DNA of 64,000 bases from Caballeronia pedi (GTDB lineage Bacteria > Pseudomonadota > Gammaproteobacteria > Burkholderiales > Burkholderiaceae), in contig NZ_FCOE02000003.1 in the NCBI RefSeq assembly GCF_001544915.2, positions 1 through 64,000 of the forward strand, in the 5' to 3' direction. Every line of letters starts with the position of its first letter. Position 1 is the stretch's first letter. A program made the position numbers and the translations under genes. The notes below the pieces were generated by a model that searched no databases, was not told the DNA's origin, and saw only the letters and a program-made list of their open reading frames with translations. Below are positions 18,153-28,122 of this stretch, in pieces.

Positions 18153-19106
18153 ATGCCAATCCATCTCGAATGCATGTCGCACACGCCGTTGCACGGCTAT
18201 TTCGATCCCGCGCCGGAAGTCGTCGCGGAAGTGGAGTGCATTCAGCGCGCGGCGCGTGAGCGCGTCGAGGCGTTCGATCCGGAGCTGGTGATCGTGTTCG
18301 CGCCGGACCACTACAACGGCTTCTTCTACGACGTGATGCCGCAGTTCTGCATCGGCGTGAGCGCGACGGCCATCGGCGATTTCAACAGCGCGGCGGGTCC
18401 GTTGCCGGTCGAGCGGGATGTGGCGCTCGCGCTCGCCGATGCCGCGCTCGCGAGCGATATCGATGTCGCCGTGTCGTATCGCATGCAGGTCGATCACGGC
18501 TGCGCACAGGCGCTCGACGTGCTCACGGGCGGCATCGGCCGCTATCCGGTGGTGCCCGTCTTCATGAACTCGGTCGCGCCGCCGATGGCGTCGTGCCGCC
18601 GCGCGAGATTGCTCGGCGAGGCGATCGGCCGGGCCGTCGCGCGCATGAACCGGCGCGTGCTGCTCATCGGCTCGGGCGGCATTTCGCATGAGCCGCCGGT
18701 GCCGGAAATCGCGAGTGCGGACGATGTCGTCGCCGAACGGCTGATCGCGGGACGCAACCCGTCGCCGGAATCGCGCGATGCGCGACAGTCACGCACCGTC
18801 GCGGCGGCAAAAGCGTTTGCGGCGGGCGACAGCCGCCTGCATCCGCTCAACCCGGCGTGGGACCGCGCGTTTCTCGAACTGCTCGAACGCGGCGAGCTCG
18901 CCGCCGCCGATGGCCTCACGAACGAGGCGATCACGCGCGATGCGGGCAAGTCCGCGCACGAGATCCGCACATGGGTCGCGGCGTTCGGTGCGCTCGCGGC
19001 GAGCGGCCCTTATGCGGCATCGATCGATTACTACCGCGCGATTCCCGAATGGATCGCGGGCTTCGGCGCGATGCACGCGCACGAACGAACCCTTTCCCGG
19101 AGATAG
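18153..19106 (+). CDS. mhpB: 2,3-dihydroxyphenylpropionate 1,2-dioxygenase
   Basis: 317 residues, class III (LigB-type) Fe(II) extradiol dioxygenase that opens the ring to the yellow meta-cleavage acid. Catalytic His115 (in MQVDHG) and His179 (in GGISHE) fall at exactly the numbers used for E. coli MhpB, and the N-terminal MSHTPL and APDHYNGF iron-site blocks are intact. The start at 18153 is 1 bp past the mhpA stop, with GGGAG at 18142-18146. Confidence 0.95.
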   Translation: MPIHLECMSHTPLHGYFDPAPEVVAEVECIQRAARERVEAFDPELVIVFAPDHYNGFFYDVMPQFCIGVSATAIGDFNSAAGPLPVERDVALALADAALASDIDVAVSYRMQVDHGCAQALDVLTGGIGRYPVVPVFMNSVAPPMASCRRARLLGEAIGRAVARMNRRVLLIGSGGISHEPPVPEIASADDVVAERLIAGRNPSPESRDARQSRTVAAAKAFAAGDSRLHPLNPAWDRAFLELLERGELAAADGLTNEAITRDAGKSAHEIRTWVAAFGALAASGPYAASIDYYRAIPEWIAGFGAMHAHERTLSRR

Positions 19107-19110
19107 AACC

Positions 19111-19899
19111 ATGTCGAATGACGACAGCATCCAGTCGATGGCCGCGCGCCTGCGTCAAGCGCAGTCCTCGCGCCAGACGATCGCGCCCTTGCGAGAGACG
19201 TGTCCCGAAGGCGACGCGACGCTCGCCTACGCGATCCAGCAGATCAACAACGACGTGCGCGCGGCGAACGGCGAGCGCATCGTCGGCAGGAAGATCGGAC
19301 TGACGTCGCCCGCGGTACAGAAGCAGCTCGGCGTCGATCAGCCGGACTTCGGCGCGCTGTTCACGTCGATGGCGTACGGCGACAGCCAGCCGATGCGGCT
19401 CGCCTCGCTGATCCAGCCGAAGGTCGAAGCGGAAATCGCGCTCGTGCTCGAACGCGATCTGACCGCGGAAAAACACACCTTCGCGGATCTGATCGGCGCG
19501 ACCGCGTATGCGGTGGCCGCGATCGAGGTCGTCGACAGCCGCATCCGCGATTGGGACATTCGCTTCTTCGACACGGTCGCGGACAACGCGTCGAGCGCGC
19601 TGTTCGTGCTCGGCAGCCGCCCGGTTCTGCTGCGCGACATCGACCTCACCGCCTGCGCGATGACGCTCACGCAGGACGGCGAAGTTCTGTCGCGCGGCAA
19701 TGGCGCGGCATGCCTCGGCAATCCGCTCAACGCGGCCGCGTGGCTCGCGGACCGCATGGTTCAGCTCGGCACGCCGCTGCGCGCGGGCGACATCGTGCTG
19801 ACGGGCGCGCTCGGCCCGATGGTCGCGGTGAAAGCGGCCGGCACCTTTACGGCGGATATCGAAGGGCTCGGCAGCGTGCGCGCAACTTTCAGCGAATGA
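19111..19899 (+). CDS. mhpD: 2-keto-4-pentenoate hydratase
   Basis: 262 residues, fumarylacetoacetase-fold hydratase adding water to 2-hydroxypenta-2,4-dienoate to give 4-hydroxy-2-oxovalerate. Visible are [17 protein letters not shown], the metal-site QPKVEAEIA, and [11 protein letters not shown]. The ATG at 19111 is 4 bp after mhpB. The upstream open frame from 18778 belongs to another reading of mhpB and is not used. Confidence 0.95.
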   Translation: MSNDDSIQSMAARLRQAQSSRQTIAPLRETCPEGDATLAYAIQQINNDVRAANGERIVGRKIGLTSPAVQKQLGVDQPDFGALFTSMAYGDSQPMRLASLIQPKVEAEIALVLERDLTAEKHTFADLIGATAYAVAAIEVVDSRIRDWDIRFFDTVADNASSALFVLGSRPVLLRDIDLTACAMTLTQDGEVLSRGNGAACLGNPLNAAAWLADRMVQLGTPLRAGDIVLTGALGPMVAVKAAGTFTADIEGLGSVRATFSE

Positions 19900-19916
19900 C
19901 AGACGGAGACATCCAC

Positions 19917-20864
19917 ATGGCAACAGACAACCCCAAATGCAAAGCCGCGATCATCGGGTCCGGCAATATTGGCACGGACCTGATGATCAAGATCATGCGC
20001 CGCAGCCGGCATCTCGAAGTCGCGGCGATGGTCGGCATCGACCCGGCATCGGACGGCCTCGCGCGCGCCGCGAAGCTCGGCGTGGCGACGACGCATGAAG
20101 GCGTGGAAGGCCTCACGCGCCTGCCCGTGTTCGACGAGATCGACTTCGTGTTCGATGCGACCTCCGCCGGCGCGCATGTGAAGAACGACGCGTCCCTGCG
20201 TGCGCTCAAGCCCGGCATCCGCGTGATCGATCTGACTCCCGCGGCGATCGGGCCGTACTGCGTGCCGGTGGTGAACCTCGACGCGCATCTCGATGCGCCG
20301 AACGTGAACATGGTGACGTGCGGCGGACAGGCGACGATCCCGATGATCGCAGCGGTATCGCGTGTCGCGAAGGTGCATTACGCGGAGATCGTCGCGTCGA
20401 TCAGCAGCAAGTCGGCGGGACCGGGCACGCGCGCCAACATCGACGAGTTCACGGAGACCACGTCGAAGGCGATCGAAGCGGTCGGCGGCGCGGTGAGAGG
20501 CAAGGCGATCATCGTGCTGAATCCCGCCGAGCCGCCGCTCATGATGCGCGACACGGTCTATGTGCTCTCCGAAGCGGCGGACCGCGCGCGGATCGAAGCG
20601 TCGGTCGAACAGATGGTGGCGGCGGTGCAGGGCTACGTGCCCGGCTATCGGCTGAAGCAATCCGTGCAGTTCGACGACATTCCCGCCGATGCGCCGTTGC
20701 ACATTCCCGGCCTCGGCCGTTTCAGCGGACTCAAGACCTCGATCTTCATCGAAGTGGAAGGCGCTGCGCACTATCTGCCGGCCTACGCGGGCAATCTCGA
20801 CATCATGACTTCCGCCGCGCTGGCGACGGCCGAGCGCATGGCCGCGTCGCTCGTGAACGCCTGA
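19917..20864 (+). CDS. mhpF: Acetaldehyde dehydrogenase (acylating)
   Basis: 315 residues from the ATG at 19917. It converts acetaldehyde, CoA and NAD+ to acetyl-CoA. Motifs: nucleotide-binding GSGNIGTD (14-21) and catalytic Cys135 in [11 protein letters not shown], plus [19 protein letters not shown]. It normally forms a channelling complex with the aldolase MhpE, whose gene follows 18 bp later. A longer frame back to 19200 runs through mhpD out of frame. Confidence 0.95.
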   Translation: MATDNPKCKAAIIGSGNIGTDLMIKIMRRSRHLEVAAMVGIDPASDGLARAAKLGVATTHEGVEGLTRLPVFDEIDFVFDATSAGAHVKNDASLRALKPGIRVIDLTPAAIGPYCVPVVNLDAHLDAPNVNMVTCGGQATIPMIAAVSRVAKVHYAEIVASISSKSAGPGTRANIDEFTETTSKAIEAVGGAVRGKAIIVLNPAEPPLMMRDTVYVLSEAADRARIEASVEQMVAAVQGYVPGYRLKQSVQFDDIPADAPLHIPGLGRFSGLKTSIFIEVEGAAHYLPAYAGNLDIMTSAALATAERMAASLVNA

Positions 20865-20882
20865 AGCAAGGAGCATTCGATC

Positions 20883-21902
20883 ATGGACAAGAAACTCTAT
20901 ATCTCCGATGTGACGCTGCGCGACGGCATGCACGCGATCCGTCATCAGTATTCGATTCAGAACGTGCAGGACATCGCCCGCGCGCTGGACGAGGCGAAGG
21001 TCGACAGCATCGAGGTCGCGCATGGTGACGGCCTGCAGGGCTCGAGCTTCAACTACGGGTTCGGTGCGCACAGCGATCTCGAATGGATCGAAGCGGTCGC
21101 CGATGTGGTGAAGCACGCGAAGATCGCGACGCTGCTGTTGCCCGGCATCGGCACGATCCACGACCTGAAGGCGGCATACGACGCGGGTGCGCGCGTCGTG
21201 CGCATCGCGACGCATTGCACTGAAGCGGACATCTCGAAGCAGCACATCGAGTATGCGCGCAGCCTCGGCATGGATACCGTCGGCTTTCTGATGATGAGCC
21301 ACATGACGACGCCCGAGAACCTCGCCGTCGAAGCGAAGAAGATGGAAAGCTACGGCGCGACCTGCGCGTACGTGGTCGATTCGGGCGGCGCGATGAACAT
21401 GAACGACATCCGCGCGCGCTTCAAGGCGCTCAAGGCGGTGCTCGATCCCGCGACGCAGACGGGCATGCACGCGCATCACAACCTGAGCTTGGGGGTCGCC
21501 AATTCGATCGTCGCGGTGGAAGAGGGCTGCGACCGTATCGACGCGAGCCTGGCGGGCATGGGTGCGGGCGCGGGCAATGCACCGCTCGAAGTGTTCATCG
21601 CGGCGGCGGGGCGCATGGGCTGGCGACACGGCACCGATCTGTATCGCCTGCTCGATGCCGCGGACGATATCGTGCGCCCGTTGCAGGACCGGCCGGTGCG
21701 CGTGGACCGCGAGACGCTCGCGCTCGGCTACGCGGGCGTGTATTCGAGCTTCCTGCGGCATTCGGAAGTCGCGGCGAAGAAGTACGGCCTGAAGGCGGTC
21801 GACATTCTCGTCGAACTGGGCAAGCGGCGCATGGTGGGCGGTCAGGAAGACATGATCGTCGACGTCGCGCTCGATCTGCAGAAGCGCCAAGCGCACGCCT
21901 GA
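20883..21902 (+). CDS. mhpE: 4-hydroxy-2-oxovalerate aldolase
   Basis: 339 residues, DmpG/HOA family TIM barrel splitting 4-hydroxy-2-oxovalerate to pyruvate and acetaldehyde. It carries TLRDGMHA (Arg13, Asp14 metal ligand), the catalytic His21 region, and the metal-binding HAHHN (His196, His198). The C-terminal communication domain for MhpF contact is present ([13 protein letters not shown]). AAGGAG precedes the ATG. Confidence 0.95.
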   Translation: MDKKLYISDVTLRDGMHAIRHQYSIQNVQDIARALDEAKVDSIEVAHGDGLQGSSFNYGFGAHSDLEWIEAVADVVKHAKIATLLLPGIGTIHDLKAAYDAGARVVRIATHCTEADISKQHIEYARSLGMDTVGFLMMSHMTTPENLAVEAKKMESYGATCAYVVDSGGAMNMNDIRARFKALKAVLDPATQTGMHAHHNLSLGVANSIVAVEEGCDRIDASLAGMGAGAGNAPLEVFIAAAGRMGWRHGTDLYRLLDAADDIVRPLQDRPVRVDRETLALGYAGVYSSFLRHSEVAAKKYGLKAVDILVELGKRRMVGGQEDMIVDVALDLQKRQAHA

Positions 21903-21960
21903 ACCATCCGATACGCGAAGCGTCATCAAGAGCGCCGCATCGTTCAACCTGGAGACATCA

Positions 21961-23214
21961 ATGAAATCGTCAACGGCTTCATCCACGCGCGCCGGCGGCG
22001 CGCTCACCATCGGCCTGTGCCTCGCGGTCGCGCTGCTCGAAGGGCTCGATCTGCAATCCACCGGCGTCGCCGCGCCGCGCATGGCGCGCGAGTTTCATCT
22101 CGCGGTCGCGCAACTTGGCTGGGCATTCGGCATCGGCGCGCTCGGTCTGTTGCCGGGTGCGGCGATCGGCGGCAGGCTCGCGGACAGCATCGGCCGCAAG
22201 CGCGTGCTGATGATGTCGGTCGCGCTGTTCGGGATTTTTTCGATCGCAACGACTCAGGTGTGGGATCTGCAGAGCCTGCTCGCCGTGCGCTTCCTCACGG
22301 GCCTCGGTCTCGGCGCGGCGATGCCGAACCTGATCGCGCTGTGCGCGGAAGCGGCGCCGAGCGGGCAGCGCGGCACGGCGGTCGGTGCAATGTACTGCGG
22401 CATGCCTTTCGGTGCAGCGCTCGCGGCGGTGATCGGCATCGTCAGCCCGGGTGATGAAAGCTGGCGGCATATCTTTTATGTCGGCGGCATCGGGCCGCTC
22501 TTGACCTTGCCGCTGCTCGCGCTCTTCCTGAAGGAGTCGACGCACTTCATCGCGGCAAGCCAGCGCACCACACGCGACGCGACGGACGGCATCGTGCGCG
22601 CGCTCTTCAGCGATGGCCGCGCGGGCACCACCGTCGCGCTGTGGATCAGCTATCTGGGCACTCTGATCGTGCTGTACTTCCTGATGAACTGGCTGCCGTC
22701 GATGGTGCTCTCGCGCGGGCTCACGCCCGTGCAGGCGAGCATCGTGCAGATGATGTTCAACATCGGCGGCGGCATCGGCGCGATCGTGATCGCGGGGCTG
22801 ATGGATCGCATCGGCAAGCGGCCGGTGGTGGCCGGCATGTATGCGGGCATTGGCGCCGCGTTGCTTGCGCTCGCGAGCGCAACGGGCAGCGTCTCGATGG
22901 CGTGCGGCGGTCTGCTGGCGGGGCTTTTTCTCGTTGGCGCGCAGTCCGTGCTGTATGCGCTCGCAGGCGGCGCGTATCCGACGCGGGTGCGCGGCACGGG
23001 CGTCGGCGCGGCGGTGGCCGTGGGCCGCGTGGGCTCGATGGTCGGCCCGCTGATCGCCGGGCAGTTGCTGGCGCTCGGCCAGAGCGCGTCGATGCTCGTG
23101 ATCTCTAGCATCCCGCTCATCGTGATCGCGGCGCTCGGCGCGCTCGCGGTGGTCGCGAAATTTCCGCGCGAGTCCGCCGACGGCTCGCGCACGCTTAAAA
23201 CCGAATCGATCTGA
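21961..23214 (+). CDS. mhpT: MFS transporter for 3-hydroxyphenylpropionate
   Basis: 417 residues, 12-helix aromatic acid:H+ symporter (AAHS) type. The N-terminal [12 protein letters not shown] block and [13 protein letters not shown] loop motif are typical, with a second [12 protein letters not shown]. It lies 58 bp after mhpE and before mhpC, inside the operon, so import of 3-(3-hydroxyphenyl)propionate is the natural role. The name is given by context and family. Confidence 0.88.
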   Translation: MKSSTASSTRAGGALTIGLCLAVALLEGLDLQSTGVAAPRMAREFHLAVAQLGWAFGIGALGLLPGAAIGGRLADSIGRKRVLMMSVALFGIFSIATTQVWDLQSLLAVRFLTGLGLGAAMPNLIALCAEAAPSGQRGTAVGAMYCGMPFGAALAAVIGIVSPGDESWRHIFYVGGIGPLLTLPLLALFLKESTHFIAASQRTTRDATDGIVRALFSDGRAGTTVALWISYLGTLIVLYFLMNWLPSMVLSRGLTPVQASIVQMMFNIGGGIGAIVIAGLMDRIGKRPVVAGMYAGIGAALLALASATGSVSMACGGLLAGLFLVGAQSVLYALAGGAYPTRVRGTGVGAAVAVGRVGSMVGPLIAGQLLALGQSASMLVISSIPLIVIAALGALAVVAKFPRESADGSRTLKTESI

Positions 23215-23228
23215 CGAGGGATATCGAC

Positions 23229-24095
23229 ATGACTGACACCGTGACTCATACCGACAGCGCGACCAGCAAGTTCGTGAACGTGATGGAAGGCGGCACCGAA
23301 CTGCGCGTGCATTACAACGACACCGGCGCGGGCAAGGAAACGCTCGTGATGCTGCACGGCTCCGGGCCGGGCGCGAGCGGCTGGGCCAATTTCTATCGCA
23401 ACGTGGACGCGTTCGCGAACGCGGGTTACCGCGTGATCCTCGTCGACTTCCCCGGCTGGGGCAAGAGCGATTCGATCGTCTGCACGGGCTCGCGCTCCGA
23501 CCTCAACGCGCGCGTGCTGAAGGGCGTGCTGGATACGCTCGGCATCGAGCGCGCGCATCTCGTCGGCAACTCGATGGGCGGGCATAGCGCGGTGGCGTTC
23601 GCGCTGTCGTATCCGGAGCGCGTCGGCAAGCTGGTGCTGATGGGCGGCGGCACGGGCGGCCCGAGCCAGTTCGTGCCGATGCCGACCGAAGGCATCAAGC
23701 TGCTGCAGGGTCTCTATCGCGAACCGACGCTTGAGAACCTGAAGAAGATGCTCAACGTCTTCGTCTACGACGCGAGCACGATGACGGACGAGTTGATGCA
23801 GGCGCGGCTCGATAACATGCTCGCGCGGCGCGATCATCTCGAGAACTTCGTGAAGAGTCTGGCGGCCAATCCAAAGCAGTTTCCGGACTATGGTCACCGG
23901 TTGAACGAGATCAAGGCGCCCGCACTCGTGATCTGGGGGCGAGATGACCGTTTCGTGCCGATGGATGTCGGGTTGCGCCTCGTGTGGGGTTTGCCGAATG
24001 CCGATTTGCATGTGTTCGGGCGCTGCGGGCACTGGGCGCAGTGGGAGCATGCAGAGCGATTCAATCAGATGCTGCTGGACTTCCTACGGCAATAA
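23229..24095 (+). CDS. mhpC: 2-hydroxy-6-oxonona-2,4-dienedioate hydrolase
   Basis: 288 residues, alpha/beta hydrolase cutting the C-C bond of the ring-fission product to 2-hydroxypentadienoate and succinate (or fumarate). Triad: Ser115 in GNSMGG, Asp240 in GRDDRFVP, His268 in [10 protein letters not shown]. These are each five past the E. coli MhpC numbers, so the active site is fully conserved. It ends the operon here, unlike E. coli where mhpC sits third. No strong terminator was seen in the 150 bp that follow. Confidence 0.95.
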   Translation: MTDTVTHTDSATSKFVNVMEGGTELRVHYNDTGAGKETLVMLHGSGPGASGWANFYRNVDAFANAGYRVILVDFPGWGKSDSIVCTGSRSDLNARVLKGVLDTLGIERAHLVGNSMGGHSAVAFALSYPERVGKLVLMGGGTGGPSQFVPMPTEGIKLLQGLYREPTLENLKKMLNVFVYDASTMTDELMQARLDNMLARRDHLENFVKSLAANPKQFPDYGHRLNEIKAPALVIWGRDDRFVPMDVGLRLVWGLPNADLHVFGRCGHWAQWEHAERFNQMLLDFLRQ

Positions 24096-24248
24096 GGAGC
24101 GGGTCGGGCCGAACAGGGTTGCGGTAGCGGTGCTGTTAGTCTGCTGCCAAGGAACTGAGCCTGCGCCCCTCAGAAAAAATCTGGCACTTGCGAACTACTA
24201 TCGCTCCTTCTAATACCGTGTACCTGGCATTGAGCAATCGTGTTCACA

Positions 24249-24731
24249 TCATTCTTTTATGCCGGAATAGGCTGCATCGTGATGCATTGCAACCGCCTCG
24301 TCGAGCGCTCTGCAGAGTTGATCCACGCATCTGATGGCCGGCAAACGCTTCACGGGATGAGCTAGATCGTCGGTAGTCAGGATGATTGAGCCAGTTCCGA
24401 ATAGGCGTTGCCACCATGGGTGGATTGCAGTGATGCGTTGAATCCGCGAAAGCTCGAGAGTCGACACACGACGACGCAGAATGCCCTGCGTCCAGGTAAT
24501 TCGCGTAGTATCGATGACGATTCGGGTGAACGCGGTCTTAAGGAACGGCAAACCGACACCGATCAATACCGCGCCGACTTGTGCAAGCAACAAATTCCAC
24601 TGAAGCGGGAAATAGTTCGACGCGCAGTAATGTAAAGCGCCGATCATCGCTGCGACACCGCCCCCCTGCAGGAGCGCCGGAAGGTTGCAGGCCTGCGACG
24701 GTGCGCCGCTGAAAATCATCTGATTAGCCAT
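24249..24731 (-). CDS. PH-domain (bPH2/YdbS-like) membrane protein
   Basis: About 160 residues if started at the ATG at 24731 (an ATG three codons earlier at 24740 is also possible). Two hydrophobic segments (about 20-35 and 41-60) are followed by a bacterial PH-like domain with the family pattern VIDTTRITWTQGILRRRVSTLELSRIQRI and a Trp-rich turn HPWWQRLFGTGSIIL. Function of such proteins is poorly known. It stands alone, with the mhp operon converging on it from the left. The 3' half ends with AMHHDAAYSGIKE. Confidence 0.7.
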   Translation of the reverse strand: MANQMIFSGAPSQACNLPALLQGGGVAAMIGALHYCASNYFPLQWNLLLAQVGAVLIGVGLPFLKTAFTRIVIDTTRITWTQGILRRRVSTLELSRIQRITAIHPWWQRLFGTGSIILTTDDLAHPVKRLPAIRCVDQLCRALDEAVAMHHDAAYSGIKE

Positions 24732-24876
24732 CGCATACATCCATTTCTGATCTACCGCACTGGTTCGCCGACGAAAAACGTTGCGTCGCCTTATTCGCCC
24801 AGGCGTCGAAGAACTGACCGCTGGCTGGCGACGCTGCCATGACATTTACCCCAAGCATAGCTACACGAGACAATTC

Positions 24877-25548
24877 TAGCGCAATGGTCGTTGCAGATTG
24901 GCCCGCTTCCTTTTTCGGCACGAGGAACTGTCGTAGGCGCACCGCCGCGAACGGCTAATGAGGAGCAACCTGAGGTGAGATGCTTTCTCAGCCAGACTGA
25001 TTGGAGCGGCCGGATCGACTGAGATCGTCGGTGCGATCCGAGTCATCGCCTTGGCAACCAGATCCGAGCGGCCTCGACGGGCGAGATCGACGATGGACTG
25101 AGGCAACATGACGGCAATCGCGACGAGGATGAGAACCGGAGCGACGCCGCCGAGTATGAACACGGAGTGCCAGCCGAACATGGGAATCATGAACGAGGCT
25201 AAAAGTCCCCCACCCGCAGCGCCGATCGCGTAAGCGGACGTCGTGATCATGGCCGCCGACACTTTGTAGCGCCCCGGGCAAAATTCAGCAACATAGGCTA
25301 CGGTCAACGGAGTCAATCCGCCCAGACCTAGACCTGACACGAATCGCCAGATCATCAGGCTTTTGATTCCCGTCGCAGTGATTGTCCCGAGCGAACAGTG
25401 CGAAAACCAGCATGCACGCACAGAGTACGTTTTTTCGCCCTAGCCGGTCGCCCCTCGGCCCCTCGGTAAATAATAGGGATACCGACATTGAGGCGCGCAG
25501 TCGCGTTATCGCTAACGTTCCATGTCGATGGCGTGACGCCGCGCCCAA
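24877..25548 (-). pseudogene. MFS transporter, frameshifted and truncated
   Basis: On the minus strand a fragment ending near 25430 reads PRGDRLGRKNVLCACMLVFALF (loop 2-3 motif and TM3). The reading then moves to another frame for IWRFVSGLGLGGLTPLTVAYVAEF and AIGAAGGGLLASFMIPMFGWHSVFILGG (25360-25140), then decays before the second half of the carrier. Only about the first six helices are represented, with at least one frameshift near 25400. The family is AAHS-like. No start codon with a ribosome site is evident. Confidence 0.75.
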
Positions 25549-25701
25549 GCGGCCAGATGTTAGACTAACAGCCCTAGTCTGGCCTCGTCACTGCAAGGAA
25601 GAGAGCCCTTCCATATCGAACGAGCGGCCACCCGTGCCCGTCGCATCAAGCACTTCTCAGGGCTGGCGTTTCGTTCGCACTTCACGAGGAGGAGAGTTTA
25701 G

Positions 25702-26556
25702 ATGGACGAACAAGGCGTTCGCGCCCCGATTGTCACGGGAACATGCGCACGCTGCGGGGGCAAGGTGCCGTGGCCGATTTCGTCCTGTCCTCATTGCGGT
25801 GCGCCTGCTCGGTTTGTGTCCGGCGATCGTGCACCCGCCGCGAGGAAGCCCGGAGCGGCAGGGCACGGCACACCGAACGGGCGTGTTGATTTTCCGCCTA
25901 ATCCGCCGCCGTGGCCGCGGCAAAATGCATCCTCGTTCGCATCGAACGACGCCGTTTATCCCGACGACGAGGTCCGTCCGCCTCCGCGCCGCGATATCGG
26001 TCGTCGGGGCATGAAAAAGGGGGCAGTGCTGATGCTTGCGGCGGCCTTCGTGCTCATCGGCGGATCGGGGCTCTTGTACTGGATTCAGAACCATGACGCG
26101 CAGGAAGAGCCGACGAGATCGATCGCCGCGCGAGGCACGGTGACGTCGAACGACTTGAATCAGCCCGCGCAGGCCCCGACCATGCCGCAGGTTCCGACGT
26201 TCGCCCCAAGCCCGGAAGCGCCGCCGCCGAGTGACAAGGCATCCGCTGACAAAAATCAGAAATTGATGCCGCTTGCCCTCGCGAGAGCGCACGACGGTCT
26301 CCAAAAAAACAACCTGCAACTGGCGCGGTCCGGCATTTCTTGGGCGCTTTCGTTGCAGCCGGACAATCCCGAGGCCCTCCGGCTCAAGCAGGATTTGCTG
26401 TCGCGGGAGAGGGCCCGCAATGCGGCCTTGCAGGCGGCGCGCAGTTGCGTCGTGCAGGAGCGTGCCATGTGTGCTTGGCAAAATGCCAACACTGCGCTGT
26501 CGATCGATTCGAGCAGCAACGAAGCGAAGGGAATCGCCGCGCGCTCCATGCAGTAG
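25702..26556 (+). CDS. Zinc-ribbon, single-pass membrane protein with TPR-like C-terminus
   Basis: 284 residues. Cys15-x2-Cys18 and Cys29-x2-Cys32 form a zinc ribbon at the N-terminus. A Pro/Arg-rich linker follows, then one membrane helix (about 104-127, MKKGAVLMLAAAFVLIGGSGLLYWI region), a Pro/Ala-rich spacer, and an Ala/Leu-rich helical repeat region from about 190. The ATG has a strong GGAGGAGAG. The topology suggests an inner-membrane protein with the ribbon in the cytoplasm. Function is unknown. The reading frame past its TAG continues directly into LysR-like sequence, so the last residues may be a recombination product. Confidence 0.75.
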   Translation: MDEQGVRAPIVTGTCARCGGKVPWPISSCPHCGAPARFVSGDRAPAARKPGAAGHGTPNGRVDFPPNPPPWPRQNASSFASNDAVYPDDEVRPPPRRDIGRRGMKKGAVLMLAAAFVLIGGSGLLYWIQNHDAQEEPTRSIAARGTVTSNDLNQPAQAPTMPQVPTFAPSPEAPPPSDKASADKNQKLMPLALARAHDGLQKNNLQLARSGISWALSLQPDNPEALRLKQDLLSRERARNAALQAARSCVVQERAMCAWQNANTALSIDSSSNEAKGIAARSMQ

Positions 26557-26760
26557 AGCATCCAGCGGCTGGAGCAGCACTTCGGACTCAGGCTGTTCAG
26601 CCGGACTACGCGTTCGCTGATGCTGACGCCGGAGGGGCGGAATCTTCTGGAGCGACGCAGCGCCATCTGCATACGGTGTGGCCGGAAAGGCGCCGCAGCA
26701 ACCCGGCGGTAAAAGCGTTCGTCGGCCCGCGCGCGCGGACGCGTTTTTATGCGCGCCAGT
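26557..26760 (+). pseudogene. LysR-family regulator remnant with internal deletion
   Basis: Directly after the TAG of the zinc-ribbon gene, in the same frame, the sequence reads [33 protein letters not shown], the conserved end of a LysR winged helix. Some 25 bp later a different frame reads NPAVKAFV, like the usual C-terminal end of LysR proteins. The whole effector domain and the start are missing. Confidence 0.7.
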
Positions 26761-26778
26761 TTAGACCAATAATGCGGC

Positions 26779-26807
26779 TATTAGGATAATGACAGTATCC
26801 TAGTAGC
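26779..26807. repeat. Inverted repeat, 11-bp arms
   Basis: CTATTAGGATA and TATCCTAGTAG pair at 10 of 11 positions across a 7-base centre. It may be an operator or a weak terminator for the decayed LysR gene; AATTTTTT lies 14 bp downstream. Confidence 0.45.
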
Positions 26808-27088
26808 GGCGTCTTCAGAATTTTTTAGCGAAATTCGAACCGCGGGCCGCCAGTACTCGGCGTGACTTGAGAGAGAAAGTGAGCGATTCCATGACGCACT
26901 CCATTACGACCGGATGAGGCGTGAGCGCGCGATTGCGCGCTCAAGTTATTCCTGTGATTCAAGCGACTGGTTGTTATATCGATCGAAATTGCAATTGCGC
27001 CAACGGCTGCGGGAAGTGAACACTATGTCAAAACTCGAACCAACCAGCGGTCCACGGCAACCGGATGATCGGGTTTGGGGAAGTGAGC

Positions 27089-27116
27089 CGTCTCGTCGGC
27101 AACTGCCGACGAGACG
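27089..27116. repeat. Perfect 12-bp hairpin
   Basis: CGTCTCGTCGGC and GCCGACGAGACG form a perfect 12-bp stem with the tetraloop AACT. No T-run follows on either strand, so it is not a standard intrinsic terminator. Confidence 0.6.
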
Positions 27117-27184
27117 CGCCTCGAAAGACTCAGCTGTAGACGATGTCCCCGCCACGCTCTGCTTGAGCTTTCTGTAAGCAAGCG

Positions 27185-27217
27185 ACCCCGCGTGCGGGGT
27201 ATCGGCTTCGTGCCGAT
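27185..27217. repeat. Two adjacent GC-rich hairpins
   Basis: ACCCCGC/GCGGGGT (27185-27200) is followed at once by ATCGGC-TTCGT-GCCGAT (27201-27217). Tandem hairpins about 100 bp before a gene could be a terminator pair for upstream transcription or part of a small RNA. There is no strong T-run. Confidence 0.5.
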
Positions 27218-27320
27218 CGGCGTTAGGAATTCGCTAGTTCAGTTATAGATTTTTCTTAGTTTCCTGAAGCTGTACCTCGTGTCATTCTCGTTCCAGCTCA
27301 ACGAAACGACAGGAGGAAGT

Positions 27321-28112
27321 ATGCTGAGCGCCGAGCGAGAAGCGTTTGCACGCGATGGAGTCACCGTCTTACGCGGCGTATTCACGGACTGGATCGACCT
27401 GCTGCGCGATGGCGTCGACTTCAATGAACAGCACCCCGGCCCCGATTTTCGCGACTACACGAAGGGCACGTCGTCGGGGCGATTCTTCGGCGACTATTGC
27501 AACTGGCAGCGCATCGAGCCGTTTCGCCGCTTCGTCGAGGAAAGTCCGGCTGGCGCCATTGCCCGGGAATTGATGGCGTCACGGCGTGCGCGCATCTTTC
27601 ACGAGCACGTTTTAGTGAAGGAAGCGGGCGCGGACAAGATCACGCCCTGGCATCACGACGAACCGTACTATTGCGTGAGCGCGGAGCAGTCCGTGAGCAT
27701 GTGGGTGCCGCTCGATCCGGTGCCGCGTGAGACTACGCTCGAATTCGTGGGCGGCTCGCATCGCTGGGGAAAGCTTTTTCGTCCGCGCAAGTTCACGGGC
27801 GTTGCGTACGACCGTTCGTCGGACGGACTCGAAGAGATGCCGGATATCGACGCGCATCGCGACGACTACAACATCCTTGGCTGGGACCTGAGGCCCGGCG
27901 ATGCAGTCGCGTTCAACTATCTCACGGTGCACGGCGCGCCGGGCAATCGTTCAGGTTCGGTGTCGCGGCGCGTGGTGTCGTTCCGCTGGCTCGGCGACAA
28001 CGCGGTGTATGTCGATCGAGGCGGCGAGACATCGCCTCCGTATCGACATCTCGCGGAGCGGCTCAACCCCGGCGATCCGCTGCCGGAGGAAGAGTTTCCG
28101 TTCGTCGTCTGA
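27321..28112 (+). CDS. Phytanoyl-CoA dioxygenase (PhyH) family protein
   Basis: 263 residues from the ATG at 27321, chosen for the near-ideal AGGAGGAAGT directly upstream; a GTG at 27279 would add 14 residues. Fe(II)/2-oxoglutarate dioxygenase fold with the facial triad HHDEP (His111/Asp113) and VHGAPGN (His204), and a 2-oxoglutarate-binding Arg in SVSRRVVSFRW. It hydroxylates an unactivated carbon of a small substrate. It converges with the reductase gene and belongs with the Rieske genes by position; the substrate is unknown. Confidence 0.85.
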   Translation: MLSAEREAFARDGVTVLRGVFTDWIDLLRDGVDFNEQHPGPDFRDYTKGTSSGRFFGDYCNWQRIEPFRRFVEESPAGAIARELMASRRARIFHEHVLVKEAGADKITPWHHDEPYYCVSAEQSVSMWVPLDPVPRETTLEFVGGSHRWGKLFRPRKFTGVAYDRSSDGLEEMPDIDAHRDDYNILGWDLRPGDAVAFNYLTVHGAPGNRSGSVSRRVVSFRWLGDNAVYVDRGGETSPPYRHLAERLNPGDPLPEEEFPFVV

Positions 28113-28122
28113 CCGTGCTTCA

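Larger units (their letters stand above)
26761..27320. other. Intergenic region with several inverted repeats
   Basis: No gene I can support; a 50-codon frame at 27025-27177 is weak. It holds three inverted-repeat groups: 26779-26807, 27089-27116 and 27185-27217. A T-rich stretch (26821-26826) follows the first. The final 40 bp hold the leader and ribosome site of the PhyH-type gene. Confidence 0.5.

Noticed and set aside
19761..22082. 773-codon open frame on the minus strand across mhpD-F-E
   Set aside because: Runs antisense to three well-supported genes; its Arg/His/Asp-rich product has no fold-like pattern. A by-product of GC-rich codon use.
27025..27177. 50-codon frame starting MSKLEPTSG
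   Set aside because: It contains the perfect hairpin at 27089-27116, has a weak ribosome site and no known family; not supported as a gene.
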